From Sporothrix humicola (Eukaryota; Ascomycota; Sordariomycetes; Ophiostomatales; Ophiostomataceae), in contig WNYE01000031.1 of NCBI GenBank assembly GCA_021396245.1, positions 62,001 to 126,000 of the forward strand: a DNA stretch of 64,000 nt, read 5' to 3'. Under the pieces are notes generated by a model. It worked only from the letters and a program-made list of their open reading frames with translations, ran no database searches and was not told the DNA's origin. Below, piece after piece: positions 11,271-21,675 of this stretch (the first letter of the stretch is position 1; each line of letters starts with the position of its first letter). Position numbers and translations under genes: made by a program.

Positions 11271-12027
11271 ATGACTGCCTCTGAAGACACTTCTGATAAG
11301 AATCAGTCAGTCGCCACGACCAGCTCAGAGGAAGTTGCGGATAAAGATCTGTCTGTCACCGCGACTAGCGACCATAATTCTCACCCCCTCACTATGGCCT
11401 GGTGTTCAGAGGATACCATTGCAACTGTCAGGAAGGATACAGAGCAACACCGACCGTCGTGGGTATTCTCGAGGTTTCGGAAGCGCGTGCAGAACAGGAC
11501 CTAAAAGATGACTTTCGGTATCGCGTCTCAGCCTCATTTGCGGGCCCGTATGGTTTTCCTGACCTAATCAACGAGACAATATTGAATAGGTACGATAAGA
11601 AGAAGCATAGCGATGGGCTTGAAACCCGTCAATATGCCTTTCGAATAGTCGATCCGTTCTACGCGTACGGCCTCTCTCCCGGACATTTCCATCATTTTCA
11701 AGTCAAAATGATTGTCGAGCATGTTGATATCACACAGACAGGGCTGACGGTTATAACGCACAAATATGATACCCATGGCATGCAGTGGTGCTATGTCGAG
11801 GGACATCGCTACGACGGAAACATGGAACCATCTACGAAGACGAAGAATCGTCTTCCAATAATGAAAGGTCATCTTCCGATGGTGAACAATCATTAACCAA
11901 GCCCACAAAGGACCCTAGCAGATTGGAGGCGGAAGAACTTCTTTTAGACCTAAAAGACCAGTTGGAGAAGAAGCATGTTCAGAGAAGTACATACCCGACA
12001 GAGGCCGCCAATTCGGAGCAGGGATAG
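11271..12027 (+). other. Unresolved coding-like locus in three frames
   Basis: Three overlapping stretches look coding but lie in three frames. 11271-11350 encodes a Ser/Asp/Glu-rich start (MTASEDTSDKNQSVATTSSE). About 11410-11896 encodes TPTVVGILEVSEARAEQDL and later DPFYAYGLSPGHFHHFQVK. About 11830-12027 encodes an acidic Ser-rich tail and a charged helix EAEELLLDLKDQLEKK. A 59-bp intron 11351-11409 (weak donor GTCTGT, acceptor TTCAG) would join parts 1 and 2 in frame. Parts 2 and 3 need either an atypical intron or a frameshift. No known family is recognised. It may be a poorly spliced real gene or a decaying one. Confidence 0.35.
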
Positions 12028-12285
12028 CCACGCATTATCTTATGATATGGTGCGTACTTATGTACACATGTGCCCATCGTCCTTGAAACCATCTACTTAC
12101 ATGATGGCCAAGTCCACAAAATGTTAACCATGATCTTGATTCGATAGAAAATATAAATATAGATTAAATTGTCAAATTTGAATGAAAGTTAATTCCAGCC
12201 GTACTTATTTATTTTACGTCAGTCTTCACACCATTATGACGACAGCTCCATTTTCACCTTATATCTCGCATCTCCTCAACTCCAC

Positions 12286-13662
12286 CTAGTTCTTGGACCT
12301 TCTGGCCTTGACGCGGAAGGGGTGGCTCTCTGGCAGCTCGGCAATGGTGTCGCGGGGCTTGTCGTTGATGAGGCCCTCGAACGACGGCGACCACTCGACG
12401 CGGGGGTTGTAAGGGCCAAAGTCGAAGAGGTAGCCGAGAGTGCGCAGGATGGAGGTGGCGGAGTAGGTGACGGTCTCGCCGGCGGCGTTGCGGCCAAGGC
12501 CCTCGACCTTGGCCTTGTCGACCCAGGGCGACACCAAGAAGGTGGGCATGCGGCCGCCGAGACGGTCAAAGTCGAACGTGTAGTCCTGGCCAGAGGGCGT
12601 GGTGGCGGTGTAGGTCAGGTTGTCCGGGCGGGGGGCCAGGGGCGGGGCGACGTGGTCGTGGAAGCCGCCGGTCTCGTCGTAGGTGATAATGAAGAGCGTC
12701 TCGTTCCACTGGGGACCGGCACGCAGCGCGTCGTAGACATCCTTTATCAAGCCCTCGCCGAGCGACACGAGGCCGGTCGGGTGCATGGATGTGGTGTCAA
12801 CGCCACAGCAGGACGGGTTGATGATGCTAAAGTTGGGCAGGTCGCCGGCAGCGGCGTCGTCGTAAAAGTTGTCCAGGTCGACAACGTTCTTGTCGAGGCC
12901 GGCGTCGTAGGTCCACTGGAACCACGAGGCCTCGGGGCCGGTGCCGCCGGCCGGGTCGTGGTAGTTCTTCCAGTCGTAGCCGCCCTCGGTCAGCGACTGG
13001 AAGATGGACGTCTGGTTGAAGCCCTTTGCCGTGAACGACTTGTCGTTGGTGCCGTGGCCAAACGAGCTGCCAGCGACAAGAGCCAGACGGTTGGGGTCCG
13101 TGGGACCGGGCACGGCCGAGTGCCAGTAGTTGAACGTGACAAAGTTCTGGACAAGCGAGGTCAGAACGGGCACCTGATCTTCGGTGTAGTAGTTCATGAC
13201 CTGCTCGGACAGCGTCGTCTTGTTGACGCTCGCGTCGTAGAGGCGCAGCTGCTCGTGCACAAAGCCGTTCTGCTGGGCCACGAGCTTGCCCGACAGAATG
13301 TCCGCGTTGCTCGGGTTGAAGGTGCCGTAGAACTCAATGTTGTTGCCGTAGACCGCGTGGTCCGGGTCGTCGGCGATCGAGTCGTAGTCCTTGGCGTTGC
13401 TGCACGCCGAGCCGAGGCCCGGGTTCGTCAGGTTGTACGGGTTGCAGAACGGCCCGTTGTGGTAGGGGTTGTCCAGGCCGGCTAGCGTCTGGCCGCCCAG
13501 GATGTTGTCGAACGAGCGGTTCTCGAGCACGAGCAGCACGACGGCCTTGATGTGCTCCTTCATGTTCTTGACCGCATCCGTGTTGGGCTTGCACTTGCTG
13601 CTGGCCGGCGACGCCGATGCCAGAGCAGCGAGCGCCACCACGAGGGCGGGAGTGGTAATCAT
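12286..13662 (-). CDS. Secreted phosphoesterase (phospholipase C / acid phosphatase family)
   Basis: PF04185-type phosphoesterase, a family that includes phosphatidylglycerol-specific phospholipase C and AcpA-type acid phosphatases. Intronless. The ATG at 13662 gives 458 residues and a clean signal peptide (MITTPALVVALAALASASPA). An in-frame ATG 78 bp upstream would bury this signal, so I prefer 13662. Motifs are LVLENRSFDNILGG (the conserved ENRSFD metal/nucleophile segment), FGHGTNDKSF, and ITYDETGGFHDHVAPP with the conserved Asp-Glu-His set. Several N-glycosylation sequons are present. The enzyme is probably secreted and used for phosphate or lipid scavenging. Lipase versus phosphatase activity cannot be decided from sequence alone. 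Confidence 0.88.
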   Translation of the reverse strand: MITTPALVVALAALASASPASSKCKPNTDAVKNMKEHIKAVVLLVLENRSFDNILGGQTLAGLDNPYHNGPFCNPYNLTNPGLGSACSNAKDYDSIADDPDHAVYGNNIEFYGTFNPSNADILSGKLVAQQNGFVHEQLRLYDASVNKTTLSEQVMNYYTEDQVPVLTSLVQNFVTFNYWHSAVPGPTDPNRLALVAGSSFGHGTNDKSFTAKGFNQTSIFQSLTEGGYDWKNYHDPAGGTGPEASWFQWTYDAGLDKNVVDLDNFYDDAAAGDLPNFSIINPSCCGVDTTSMHPTGLVSLGEGLIKDVYDALRAGPQWNETLFIITYDETGGFHDHVAPPLAPRPDNLTYTATTPSGQDYTFDFDRLGGRMPTFLVSPWVDKAKVEGLGRNAAGETVTYSATSILRTLGYLFDFGPYNPRVEWSPSFEGLINDKPRDTIAELPESHPFRVKARRSKN

Positions 13663-14982
13663 TGTGGTGGTAATGCTCACTTGGAGTGGAGGTAGAGTGG
13701 CAGATTGAGTGACAGGGAAAATAAGGTTAATGTTGCTCACTTGCTGATCTCAACGGGAACGCACGTTCATCCGGTCTTTACCCAGACGTTCGTCGACACT
13801 TTATATTCATTTGGGGATGTAGACGTCCCCGTCGTCCTCGAAAGTATCCTCGCAACCGCCTTCCCAGTTCCCGTCCCTGCCAATCTCTGCCAATCTCTTC
13901 CCATGTCCCCCATGTCTCCCCATCTACCAATCCGTGCTCGATTAATCGTCAGCATGGTCTGTCTCAACACATCTCGACAACCACGTGGGCATCCAACAGC
14001 GCAAACGGCTGCCAGAAAAGTTGTGCAATAACCCACAACCCCCGCGTGTGTCTGTGTTCACCCGCGTACATCCGGATGTCGGCTTGTCAATGTTGCGACG
14101 TGAACCGCCACCGAGAGAAAAAGAAGCAACAACACCGGCGATCTTCCGGCACATTTTCTATACTCGCATTTGAGGTCCAGTTCTTTTGTGGGGATATTCA
14201 GGAACCTATCTCGTTCTTCTCGTTATTCAGGAACCGGCGTGGGTATCTGCCGATCGCCGTCGCTGCCGACAGGGGTGGATTCTGTTTAGACTCTTCTTGG
14301 ACCCCATCTCGACAGCATGTGGCGGCGCGGATGGCGTTCATTGGCTTCGCCTTGGCTCCAACTTGGCTTTACCTTGGCTCTTGGTGCGGCTTGGTGCGTC
14401 TTGGTGCGACCTTATTTCTACAACATCCGTTGTTCGGTCGCCAGTACCGAAGCACGGATTACGACAATTGCGTTGCGATAACTAAGAAAATTGCGACAAT
14501 TGCGGCAGTGTTCAGTTATGCTTGACGAACGTTTGCCGTTTTGGGAGAAGTGAGAGGGGATTAGGGTTGGAAGCGGTTTGAAAGCGGTGGGGCCCGGAAG
14601 TCGCACGTCGCGTGTAAGTGAAAGTACAAAGAACAGAGTACTTGATTCCAGGGAAATGAACAACATGAACATGAACATGTGCGTGCAAACAGCCGTCATT
14701 CTCATCTCATTTTCCATACGTGGACTCGACCGTTGATAGCATATAGAATAATCTGGATTGATAGTGATTTTGTGGTATTCCCGTATCCCTCTTCTTTTTC
14801 TTTTTTATTACTTTTTGTTTTATGTTGAAACCCCATTTTGACTTTGCTCATCACGCATGTTTACTTCCACATTTTATGCTTGTCTTTGACGTTCATACTT
14901 TTTCTTAATCTTCATCAACACCCCATTATGCTTCATCTGATAATCATTCACACCATTTTACATTCCTTCTATCGTCTTCAAT
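13663..14982. other. Intergenic region
   Basis: 1.3 kb between divergent genes, with no supported gene. It holds a 3 x 10 bp tandem repeat (14380-14409) and TTTTCTTT-rich sequence before the transporter start. Confidence 0.5.
14380..14409. repeat. 3 x 10 bp tandem repeat
   Basis: Three successive copies of CTTGGTGCGn, preceded by looser CTTGGCTnn copies from about 14351. Confidence 0.8.
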
Positions 14983-15801
14983 ATGGCCTTCACAACATCT
15001 TCTTCCGCGGCCTGGGCGTCATCCATTACTCTTGAAGAGTCAAAGGTCAGCACACGCCCGGTGCATTCCAAGCAAAATAGCATCTCGCATGCTCAGCCTG
15101 TCTCACAGGAACTAGCAGAGACCAACCAGGCCGAGAGCCTCTCCTCTTTCCTGCCGCCCCGCTTCTGGGCCGACTTCACTATGGGCTTCTCCGACGGCCT
15201 GACCGTCCCGTTTGCCCTGACGGCCGGCCTGTCGTCGCTCGGCCGCACAGACACCGTCATCTATGCCGGCCTGGCCGAAGTCAGTGCGGGCTGCATCAGC
15301 ATGGGCATCAGCGGCTACCTGTCTGCGCGTCAGGCTCTCCTCGACGGTCCGTCAGAGGGTCCCTCAAAGGAAGCCACCGTCGCCTCGCTTGGTCTGCCGG
15401 CCGAGCTCGAAAAGCAGGTCATGCAGCATGTGAGCTCGTCGTCGTCGTCATCGACTTTACCCGTCACTTCTGACGAAGACGCCGTCTCTTCTCCCCTTCA
15501 GACGGCCTGCTCCGTCGCCATTGGTTACATCATCGGCGGCTTCCTCCCGCTGTGGCCCTACTTTTTTGTCGTTCACGTCGGCGACGGCCTGCGCTGGAGC
15601 GTCGCGGGGTGCATTATCGCTCTGTTCCTGTTTGGCTTTCTGCAGGAATTCTACCGCGAGGGCAAGAACAAGAGAACATCTAGCATCTGGAGCTGTGTTG
15701 GTGGCGGTCTTCAAATGGTCACTCTCTGTGGCATTGCATCCCTTGCAGCTGTCCTGTGTGTCTACATTTTTGAAGGCAAAATCGAGGAGGGCGAAAGGTA
15801 A
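14983..15801 (+). CDS. Vacuolar iron/manganese transporter, CCC1/VIT1 family
   Basis: Membrane transporter that moves Fe2+ or Mn2+ into the vacuole in this family. Intronless, 272 residues. After a Ser-rich cytosolic N-terminus of about 58 residues comes DFTMGFSDGLTVPFALTAGL, the hallmark first VIT helix with its Asp and Gly residues. It is followed by YAGLAEVSAGCISMGISGYLSA (second helix). A polar loop (about residues 120-178, with an SSSSSS run and DEDA) occupies the place of the metal-binding cytosolic domain. Three more membrane helices follow in the C-terminal half. The C-terminus ends in a charged EGKIEEGER tail. The length is typical of fungal CCC1-like proteins. The metal specificity is inferred from the family. 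Confidence 0.9.
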   Translation: MAFTTSSSAAWASSITLEESKVSTRPVHSKQNSISHAQPVSQELAETNQAESLSSFLPPRFWADFTMGFSDGLTVPFALTAGLSSLGRTDTVIYAGLAEVSAGCISMGISGYLSARQALLDGPSEGPSKEATVASLGLPAELEKQVMQHVSSSSSSSTLPVTSDEDAVSSPLQTACSVAIGYIIGGFLPLWPYFFVVHVGDGLRWSVAGCIIALFLFGFLQEFYREGKNKRTSSIWSCVGGGLQMVTLCGIASLAAVLCVYIFEGKIEEGER

Positions 15802-16433
15802 AATCCCCTGAGGGTTTGATTCTTTTTTTTTTTTGTACTTCTTTGTATTATTATGTAAAAGTTCATCTCATTATTGTATCAGTAGCAATAAATTGCTTTG
15901 ACGCCCCAATATGTTTTTAGGGCTCCAACAAAGACATGCACTTGAGCCTGGCCGGGAAGAAATATGGCCTCGGTCGCAATCTGTAACATTTTACTGTGAC
16001 TCGACATGGATAACAAAGACGAATGCTCAACCAACTGTGTTTTCGGTTCCTACAACCCCGGCTCCTGAAATTATGCCAGATTTGTGACTCTTTGTTCTTG
16101 CACATGTTTATGAACAGCCTAATAAAGATGTATAGAGTTCGATGGTTCAAATAATGTTCATTTCCAGAGGAATGTCTACACAATGTTCACCATCGTTTCA
16201 TAAACACATATTGTCCACATTCTTGTTCGTGATACTACTCCTCACACCAAATGAACATCGGCAGGGATCCATCCCAAGTATATAACGAGGCATTCTGTCG
16301 TCCCAATGGCATCAGAAAAAAGAGTTCCTCATCCATTCCTCACCCACTTTCAACGCTCCCAAGCTGCAGTCCAGCTAGCACTCTCGACAATCACATCAAA
16401 ATCTTACAATTCATATTGACGACAATTACGGGT
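15802..16433. other. Intergenic region
   Basis: AT-rich 3' flank of the transporter and the likely promoter of the next candidate gene. No coding signal. Confidence 0.5.
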
Positions 16434-17177
16434 ATGTCGACTCCCCCTGGTGGCCCCGGGTACCCGTGGCTGGCCGTCTGTACGTCCAGCCCGGATGTAA
16501 TCCGGCCGTCGGCGCCGCAGCCCGACACCGTCTAGGTGGCGGTGCTGGTGGACACGGGCTCTGCACCCGAAATTGATTTCCGGTTCCGGCTGGAAATCCG
16601 CCTCGACCACGGTGACCTCGAGGTTTGGAGGGAGGTCGCCGTCGGCGATACGTTGGGGGCAGAGCCTGTCTGCTTCTGGCCGGTGGGGGCGCCGGCCGGC
16701 TCCATGTGGACGCGGTACACAGTACCGCTCCACATTGGCGCTTTTTGTTTCGGACAGGTTGGACTGGTGCATTACAAGGTATCCGTGTACAGTGCCTTCA
16801 CTGTGGAATTTTTCACTGCAGTGGAGGGCCAGGTCCTGGTCGACGACTCTCCGGAATCGTCGATTTCCGACCACACCTCCGTTAGTTCGGAGGAGGGTGA
16901 AGGCCCCGCAGGTGCCATGGGACCTGAAACGGGTGCGGCACTTGGTGCGGATGCCGCGACCTCTGGTTCTCCCGAGGTCAATGCGGCCCCGCCGCCGCAC
17001 GTTGTTGCAGGTTCCTCTGGTGAAGGGGACGAGCCCTCCCATGTCGCAGCCAATGGGAGCCACGCCCAGCTCAGCAATGAGCGCGAGGCGGCCATTCTAG
17101 GATGGCTGTCCTCCGCGGGCAGGCCCCCACGGGCAGCGGACCGGACGACCCGGTCGTGTCTGTTCAGACCTCAGTAG
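16434..17177 (+). CDS. Hypothetical protein, candidate two-exon gene
   Basis: No family recognised. One frame runs from ATG 16434 to the stop at 17177 and is broken only by TAG at 16533-16535. That TAG can be the last three bases of a 60-bp phase-0 intron, 16476..16535 (donor GTCTGT, weak; acceptor GTCTAG), giving 227 residues. Codon use after 16536 is strongly GC3-biased, as in neighbouring genes. Early in exon 2 the protein reads VAVLVDTGSAPEIDF; DTGS is the aspartic-protease active-site motif, but nothing else supports a protease. The middle is hydrophobic/aromatic and the C-terminal half is acidic, then Ala/Gly/Pro-rich. It is either a small real gene or a pseudogene with one nonsense codon. 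Confidence 0.4.
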
Positions 17178-17542
17178 CCCCATCCATACCAAGTCTATTC
17201 TGTTTTCTTTCTTTTTTTTCTTCTTCTGACCATTGCCGGTTACAGTGCACCGCTTTAATGCAGAGTGCTCTTCGAAGCCATGGCATGGTCAGTTGAAGTA
17301 TTGCTTTTGTATTCGGTCTCTTCAGATAAACAGTGCACCACATTGTGCAGAGTGCTCGTCGGCTATCTTGAATGAACCGCTTACCCCATATTGTTCTGCT
17401 GGAGTTTTTGCATTTGTAGAAAAGATTACATTTTCAAAATTGACTTTAAGATATTTTGCCTCTTTGTTCCAAGCCCTGATATGTGAAATTCAAATATGTG
17501 ACAGTAAATGTTGTTGAATAAAAGTATTATGCCAACACCCGA
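17178..17542. other. Intergenic, with a diverged direct repeat
   Basis: Contains two similar stretches, 17242-17274 and about 17330-17362, sharing ACAGTGCACC and TGCAGAGTGCTC. No gene is seen. Confidence 0.5.
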
Positions 17543-20500
17543 TTAGACAGTCGCCTCAAGAGAAAAGGCAAATGACGTTGCCTCAACTGGCACCAACAGA
17601 TCTGGCCGCACACCAGGGCCACAAGCTGCAGAGCCAACACCAGCAACACGAGCATCTAACCGCAAGAGGACGGCGTCCTGGTCTTCCTTGCCGACAAGGT
17701 CGCATGGGTGGGCAGCAGCGTCGAGAACCTGGGCAGAGTACGGCCCAGCAGCCCATGAGAAGCCAGATGCACGGTTCTTGTTCTCGGCAATCTCACTCAG
17801 AGTGGCTCTAAGACGAGCACCATCGTGGGACGTAGCCGTGACCCAACCTGTACCCATTCTGTTTCCATTTTCCTGAGGCACGTCGTAAGGGACCTGCAGT
17901 TCGTCGACAGTTGCCTTGTAGATGCCGACCAACTGGCTCAGGTTCTTATCTGGGTACGACTCGCCAGGGCCTTGACCATACCATGCGTAGTTTGCGAGGT
18001 CCTTGTTGGCACGGACGTCGAGACCAATGCGAGGAACGTGGTCGGGTGCACTACCAAATGGAGTCAGATTAACAGCAACAGCCAGGCCACGAGGCGATAG
18101 TGTGTAAGCTGTCGTGCAGTTCCAGCCCCAACCGAGAACAGGTGTGCCAATGACAGTTTCGAAGATCACCTTGGCGTTATCTCCAGCAGCCTCGTGTTTG
18201 GCAGAAGCCACACGGAAAAGGTCGAGAGTGTCGACACCATATCGCTTCCAGTAAGGGACAGAAAGCGGGCGGTCATTATCTGTCGGAGCTCTCCAGAAGC
18301 CGGGAGCAATGGCAGGAAGCGTCGATGATGATGACCCTAGTATATCAACAGAAGTACCTGCAGCCGATGTGACAGTCCAGCTGGTGAGACATCCACGGGC
18401 CGCGCTGAAGATGAATGAGTGCTGGCCCACAGATGCCTTCATATTGGCGCCAGCTTGTTCAACATTGGCAGTCTGGACATTATCTGTCAAGGAAGCGAGA
18501 GGCGCCAGCTGCAGGATGCTCTTCTTCTCGGGGGTCAAATATTGCTGGAAGTGGGCAACATCTTTGAAGCCCGGCTCTGCATTCTTCCGGGTAAGTAGAA
18601 CAGTCAAAAGAACATCCGATCTCTCGCTGTAGGCAGTGTAGTCGATGCCGTCAAGGACAATGCTGCCCTTGCCCCCGTGTGGCGGGACGTGAGGCAGCTC
18701 CAGCTCGCCCGACGTGAACAGAACAGCGGCGTCGTCCTTGTCAGACGAGGCTGAAAAGTCTTCGACGCGGTAGGTGAGAGATAGGTGGCTTAGGTCGATG
18801 AAATCGTAGAGGTTCTGGAGGGTGAGCGTCTTGTTGTCGGCGCCGGTATCGAGGGAGAAGCGCACAGGCTGGACAACAGTCTTGAGTTCCGTCAGGCCTG
18901 GCATAGCGACATGGTCACTCTTGCAGAGACCGTCCATGACAAAGGTGCTGTCGTTAGGCGAGTCGCCAAAGTTGCCGCCGTAAGCGTAGTACTTCTTGCC
19001 GTCGGCATCCTCCTTCCACAGGCCGTGGTTGGCCCATTCCCAGATCCAGCCGCCTTGAACACGAGGATGGGTGCGGAAAAGCTCCTCGTAGTCCTCGAGA
19101 CCACCAGGGCCGTTGCCCATTGCGTGGGCGTACTCGCAGAGAACGACTGGCTTCGCGTAGATGCCCGTCTTGGGGTCGACGCCCTCGGTGGTGGCCAGCT
19201 TGATCAGTCGGTCGATGGGTGGGTACATGTATGAGTACATGTCGGCCGTCTCGGCGTGGGCATCTCCCTCGTAGTGGACGGGTCGTGTGGGGTCGACCTC
19301 CTTGGAGTAGTGGTACATATCTCTGTGATTCTGGCCATAGAAAGCCTCATTTCCAAGCGACCACACAATGACGGATGCATGGTTTTTGTCGCGCTGGACA
19401 AGCGCCTCCATGTGGTCCAAGTAAGCTGCCCGCCAGGTTGGATTGTCCGAGATAAACTTGGCCGCCTGCGGGAACGTCAACTTCTTGCGTTCTTCGTAGT
19501 CCTTTTCCTCGGGGATGTCGAGCGGCCGAGCCACGACATCGTAGAATCCGTGGCACTCGAGATCGGCCTCATCCATGACCCACAAGTCCAGCTCATCGGC
19601 CATGTCCAGCATGCGTGGGTGTGGCGGGTAGTGGGAGCAGCGGAGCGCATTGAGATTGTGCTGCTTGATCAGCAGCAGATCGTGGCGCATAAATTCGTCG
19701 GGGACAGCGCGGCCATGCAGAGGGTGGTGGTCGTGGCGGTTGGTGCCCCGAAGACGGAGGGAGACCCCATTGACGCAGAGCAGGCCGTTGAGCAGCTCAA
19801 CCTTGCGGAAGCCAATGGTCTGGTGGACAGTGTGAGGAAGGTCGTTGCCGGACAAGGGACGCAGGGTGATCTCGACACGATACAGATTGGGCGTCTCGGC
19901 AGTCCACTTGCGGGGATTCTTGACGGGAAGCTGAATTTTGATGGGAGACGTTGGTAAAGGGTCGACCTTGACCGTCAGTTCGCCAATGGTCTTCGTGTCG
20001 TCGTCCTTTTCGTGCAGACGCAGGGTGAGCTCCACCGGCTCGGCTGATCGAACCGTCACAGAAGCCTGCAGCTCTGCGTCTGTGTAAGTGGCATCCAGGT
20101 CGGTCTTGATAAACCAGTCGTCGATGCTCGTGGTCGAGGAGAAGCCGAGAAGGTGGACATCACGGAAAATGCCCGACAGCCACCACTGGTCCTGGTCTTC
20201 AATGTAAGAACCATCAGACCACTGGTAGACTTGGACAACCAGAGTCACTTCTGAGCTCTTTGACGCAGCGACCACCTCTGTGATATCAAACTCGGCAGCA
20301 TTGCGTGAGCCCTGAGCGTAGCCCACCAGCGTGCCGTTCACCCAGACATGGTAGGCACTGTCGACACCGTCGAAACGCAGGCGAAGCTGTGGCCCATTTC
20401 CGCCAGGGAATTTTTTTTCCCATTCTGGCGGGACGGAAAAGACTCGTCTGTACGTGCCGGTGGGGTTTTTGGCGGGCACAAACGGCGGTGCCACAGGAAT

Positions 20501-20824
20501 GGGGTACTGCACGTTGGTGTACCACGGACAGCCCCAGCTGTCGCTGTGGCCCCTCTGACGGCCTTCGAGCTGCCAATGGCCGGGAACAGTAATGGGATGC
20601 CAGGTGTCGTCCGCCGACGATGACGTCAGGCTTGCCTTCTCGGCGTCCGCTGCCTCGAGAGGTGACTCGGCATAGTGGAACTGCCACTCGCCGTCGCTGC
20701 CGTTCAGGCAAAGAGTGGCCTCGGGTGGGAGATAGTATGTTCTGTGGGGAAGAGTGTTGCGGCGGACGACGGCCTCGTTCTCGTAGTCGTGCCGCCCGGG
20801 CACTTCCTGGCGAGAAAGGGCCAT
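17543..20824 (-). CDS. Beta-galactosidase, GH2 LacZ type
   Basis: Hydrolyses beta-galactosides such as lactose. Intronless, 1093 residues from ATG 20824. The frame is open 99 codons further upstream, but that part is Ser-rich low complexity, and the GH2 fold begins soon after MALSRQEVPG. Domain order is sugar-binding jelly roll (about 60-240, including GIFRDVHLLGF), immunoglobulin-like domain, TIM barrel, then the Bgal_small_N-type domain. SLGNE493 carries the acid/base Glu and CEYAHAMGNG carries the nucleophile E564, matching E461/E537 of E. coli LacZ. DEADLECHG is the conserved metal/substrate segment. No signal peptide, so it is probably cytosolic, as in Kluyveromyces Lac4. No lactose permease lies next to it. 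The family is certain; the natural substrate is inferred. Confidence 0.95.
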   Translation of the reverse strand: MALSRQEVPGRHDYENEAVVRRNTLPHRTYYLPPEATLCLNGSDGEWQFHYAESPLEAADAEKASLTSSSADDTWHPITVPGHWQLEGRQRGHSDSWGCPWYTNVQYPIPVAPPFVPAKNPTGTYRRVFSVPPEWEKKFPGGNGPQLRLRFDGVDSAYHVWVNGTLVGYAQGSRNAAEFDITEVVAASKSSEVTLVVQVYQWSDGSYIEDQDQWWLSGIFRDVHLLGFSSTTSIDDWFIKTDLDATYTDAELQASVTVRSAEPVELTLRLHEKDDDTKTIGELTVKVDPLPTSPIKIQLPVKNPRKWTAETPNLYRVEITLRPLSGNDLPHTVHQTIGFRKVELLNGLLCVNGVSLRLRGTNRHDHHPLHGRAVPDEFMRHDLLLIKQHNLNALRCSHYPPHPRMLDMADELDLWVMDEADLECHGFYDVVARPLDIPEEKDYEERKKLTFPQAAKFISDNPTWRAAYLDHMEALVQRDKNHASVIVWSLGNEAFYGQNHRDMYHYSKEVDPTRPVHYEGDAHAETADMYSYMYPPIDRLIKLATTEGVDPKTGIYAKPVVLCEYAHAMGNGPGGLEDYEELFRTHPRVQGGWIWEWANHGLWKEDADGKKYYAYGGNFGDSPNDSTFVMDGLCKSDHVAMPGLTELKTVVQPVRFSLDTGADNKTLTLQNLYDFIDLSHLSLTYRVEDFSASSDKDDAAVLFTSGELELPHVPPHGGKGSIVLDGIDYTAYSERSDVLLTVLLTRKNAEPGFKDVAHFQQYLTPEKKSILQLAPLASLTDNVQTANVEQAGANMKASVGQHSFIFSAARGCLTSWTVTSAAGTSVDILGSSSSTLPAIAPGFWRAPTDNDRPLSVPYWKRYGVDTLDLFRVASAKHEAAGDNAKVIFETVIGTPVLGWGWNCTTAYTLSPRGLAVAVNLTPFGSAPDHVPRIGLDVRANKDLANYAWYGQGPGESYPDKNLSQLVGIYKATVDELQVPYDVPQENGNRMGTGWVTATSHDGARLRATLSEIAENKNRASGFSWAAGPYSAQVLDAAAHPCDLVGKEDQDAVLLRLDARVAGVGSAACGPGVRPDLLVPVEATSFAFSLEATV

Positions 20825-21406
20825 TGTGTGTTGGAGACGTGGGTGTGATTGTCGGGTGAGAAAATCCTCAGGTAAAGGAGAAGGTGATCGTGAATGAGAT
20901 GATGTGTAAATTACTGAAGATGAAGATGACGAGGGTGAAGACGACGAGGATAAAAGGGGCAATGGGGTTGAAAAGGGGAAGGACATTCTGAGGAAAGAGC
21001 TCCCTGGCAGCGAGGGAAAGAGCGACACACAAACACGCAAATGCGGGATGACCACGAACGAATTGAGAAAGTACGATGCGCGCCGTGTTACAGCGGCCAA
21101 TGTCACATCCGACACTTGCACCGGGGCAAGAGCAACTCACAAAATACCCCGTCGCCTGCCAAATACGGAAGTTCTGACAGCTGGGCGACGGAAGCTGGCT
21201 GCGACGGCGCGGCGGCCAGGCGGGGTAGCTTGGTGATCTTGCAGGCTTTGGGGGGATTTGGGCGCTGTATTATGGGGAAATACTCGGGCAGATGCAGTGC
21301 GAGACCATGATGGTGGTCACAAACGGGGAGCGTTGGTGTTGGTGCAAGCGGAACTTCCCTACTTAAGACCAAAAGAAGTGCGACCCTCCAACAATTGCAA
21401 GTACAA
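20825..21406. other. Promoter region of the beta-galactosidase gene
   Basis: Contains CT/GA-rich simple sequence (20925-20990). The open frame continuing from the galactosidase is Ser-rich and probably untranslated leader. Confidence 0.45.
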
Positions 21407-21496
21407 GGGGCAATGGCTCAGTTGGGAGAGCGTCAGACTGAAGTTCACTTCTGTCACCAAATCTGAAGGTCCTCGGTTCGATCCCGAGTTGCCCCA
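21407..21496 (+). tRNA. tRNA-Phe(GAA) with a 17-nt intron
   Basis: Acceptor stem GGGGCAA (21407-21413) pairs with TTGCCCC (21489-21495), followed by A73. The D arm is TGGCTCAGTTGGGAGAGC. The anticodon stem TCAGA pairs with TCTGA around the anticodon GAA (21440-21442). The intron 21444-21460 follows position 37, and its TTC can pair with the anticodon, as in canonical split tRNAs. The T arm holds GGTTCGATCC, the internal B box. Confidence 0.95.
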
Positions 21497-21498
21497 CA

Positions 21499-21503
21499 TT
21501 TTT
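21499..21503 (+). terminator. RNA polymerase III terminator
   Basis: T5 run directly after the tRNA 3' end, with longer T runs at 21507-21511 and 21516-21528 as back-up. Confidence 0.8.
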
Positions 21504-21675
21504 GACTTTTTGTCGTTTTTTTTTTTTTCGAGACTCGACCAACTTCTTTCTATGTCGTACAGCTATTTTGTTTCAACAATCCTTGTTTTTTCTATTCTGT
21601 TTTATCATACAGTAATTCCAGAAATATTTTACTGGTGATATTATCACGTTGAATAATTTGACAAGTTTGTTGGTG

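Noticed and set aside
12322..13485. 387-codon plus-strand open frame
   Set aside because: Antisense to the phosphoesterase. Its Val/Gly/Arg-rich composition is the usual mirror of a GC3-biased gene.
16404..17063. 219-codon minus-strand open frame
   Set aside because: Arg-rich shadow; codon bias supports the plus strand.
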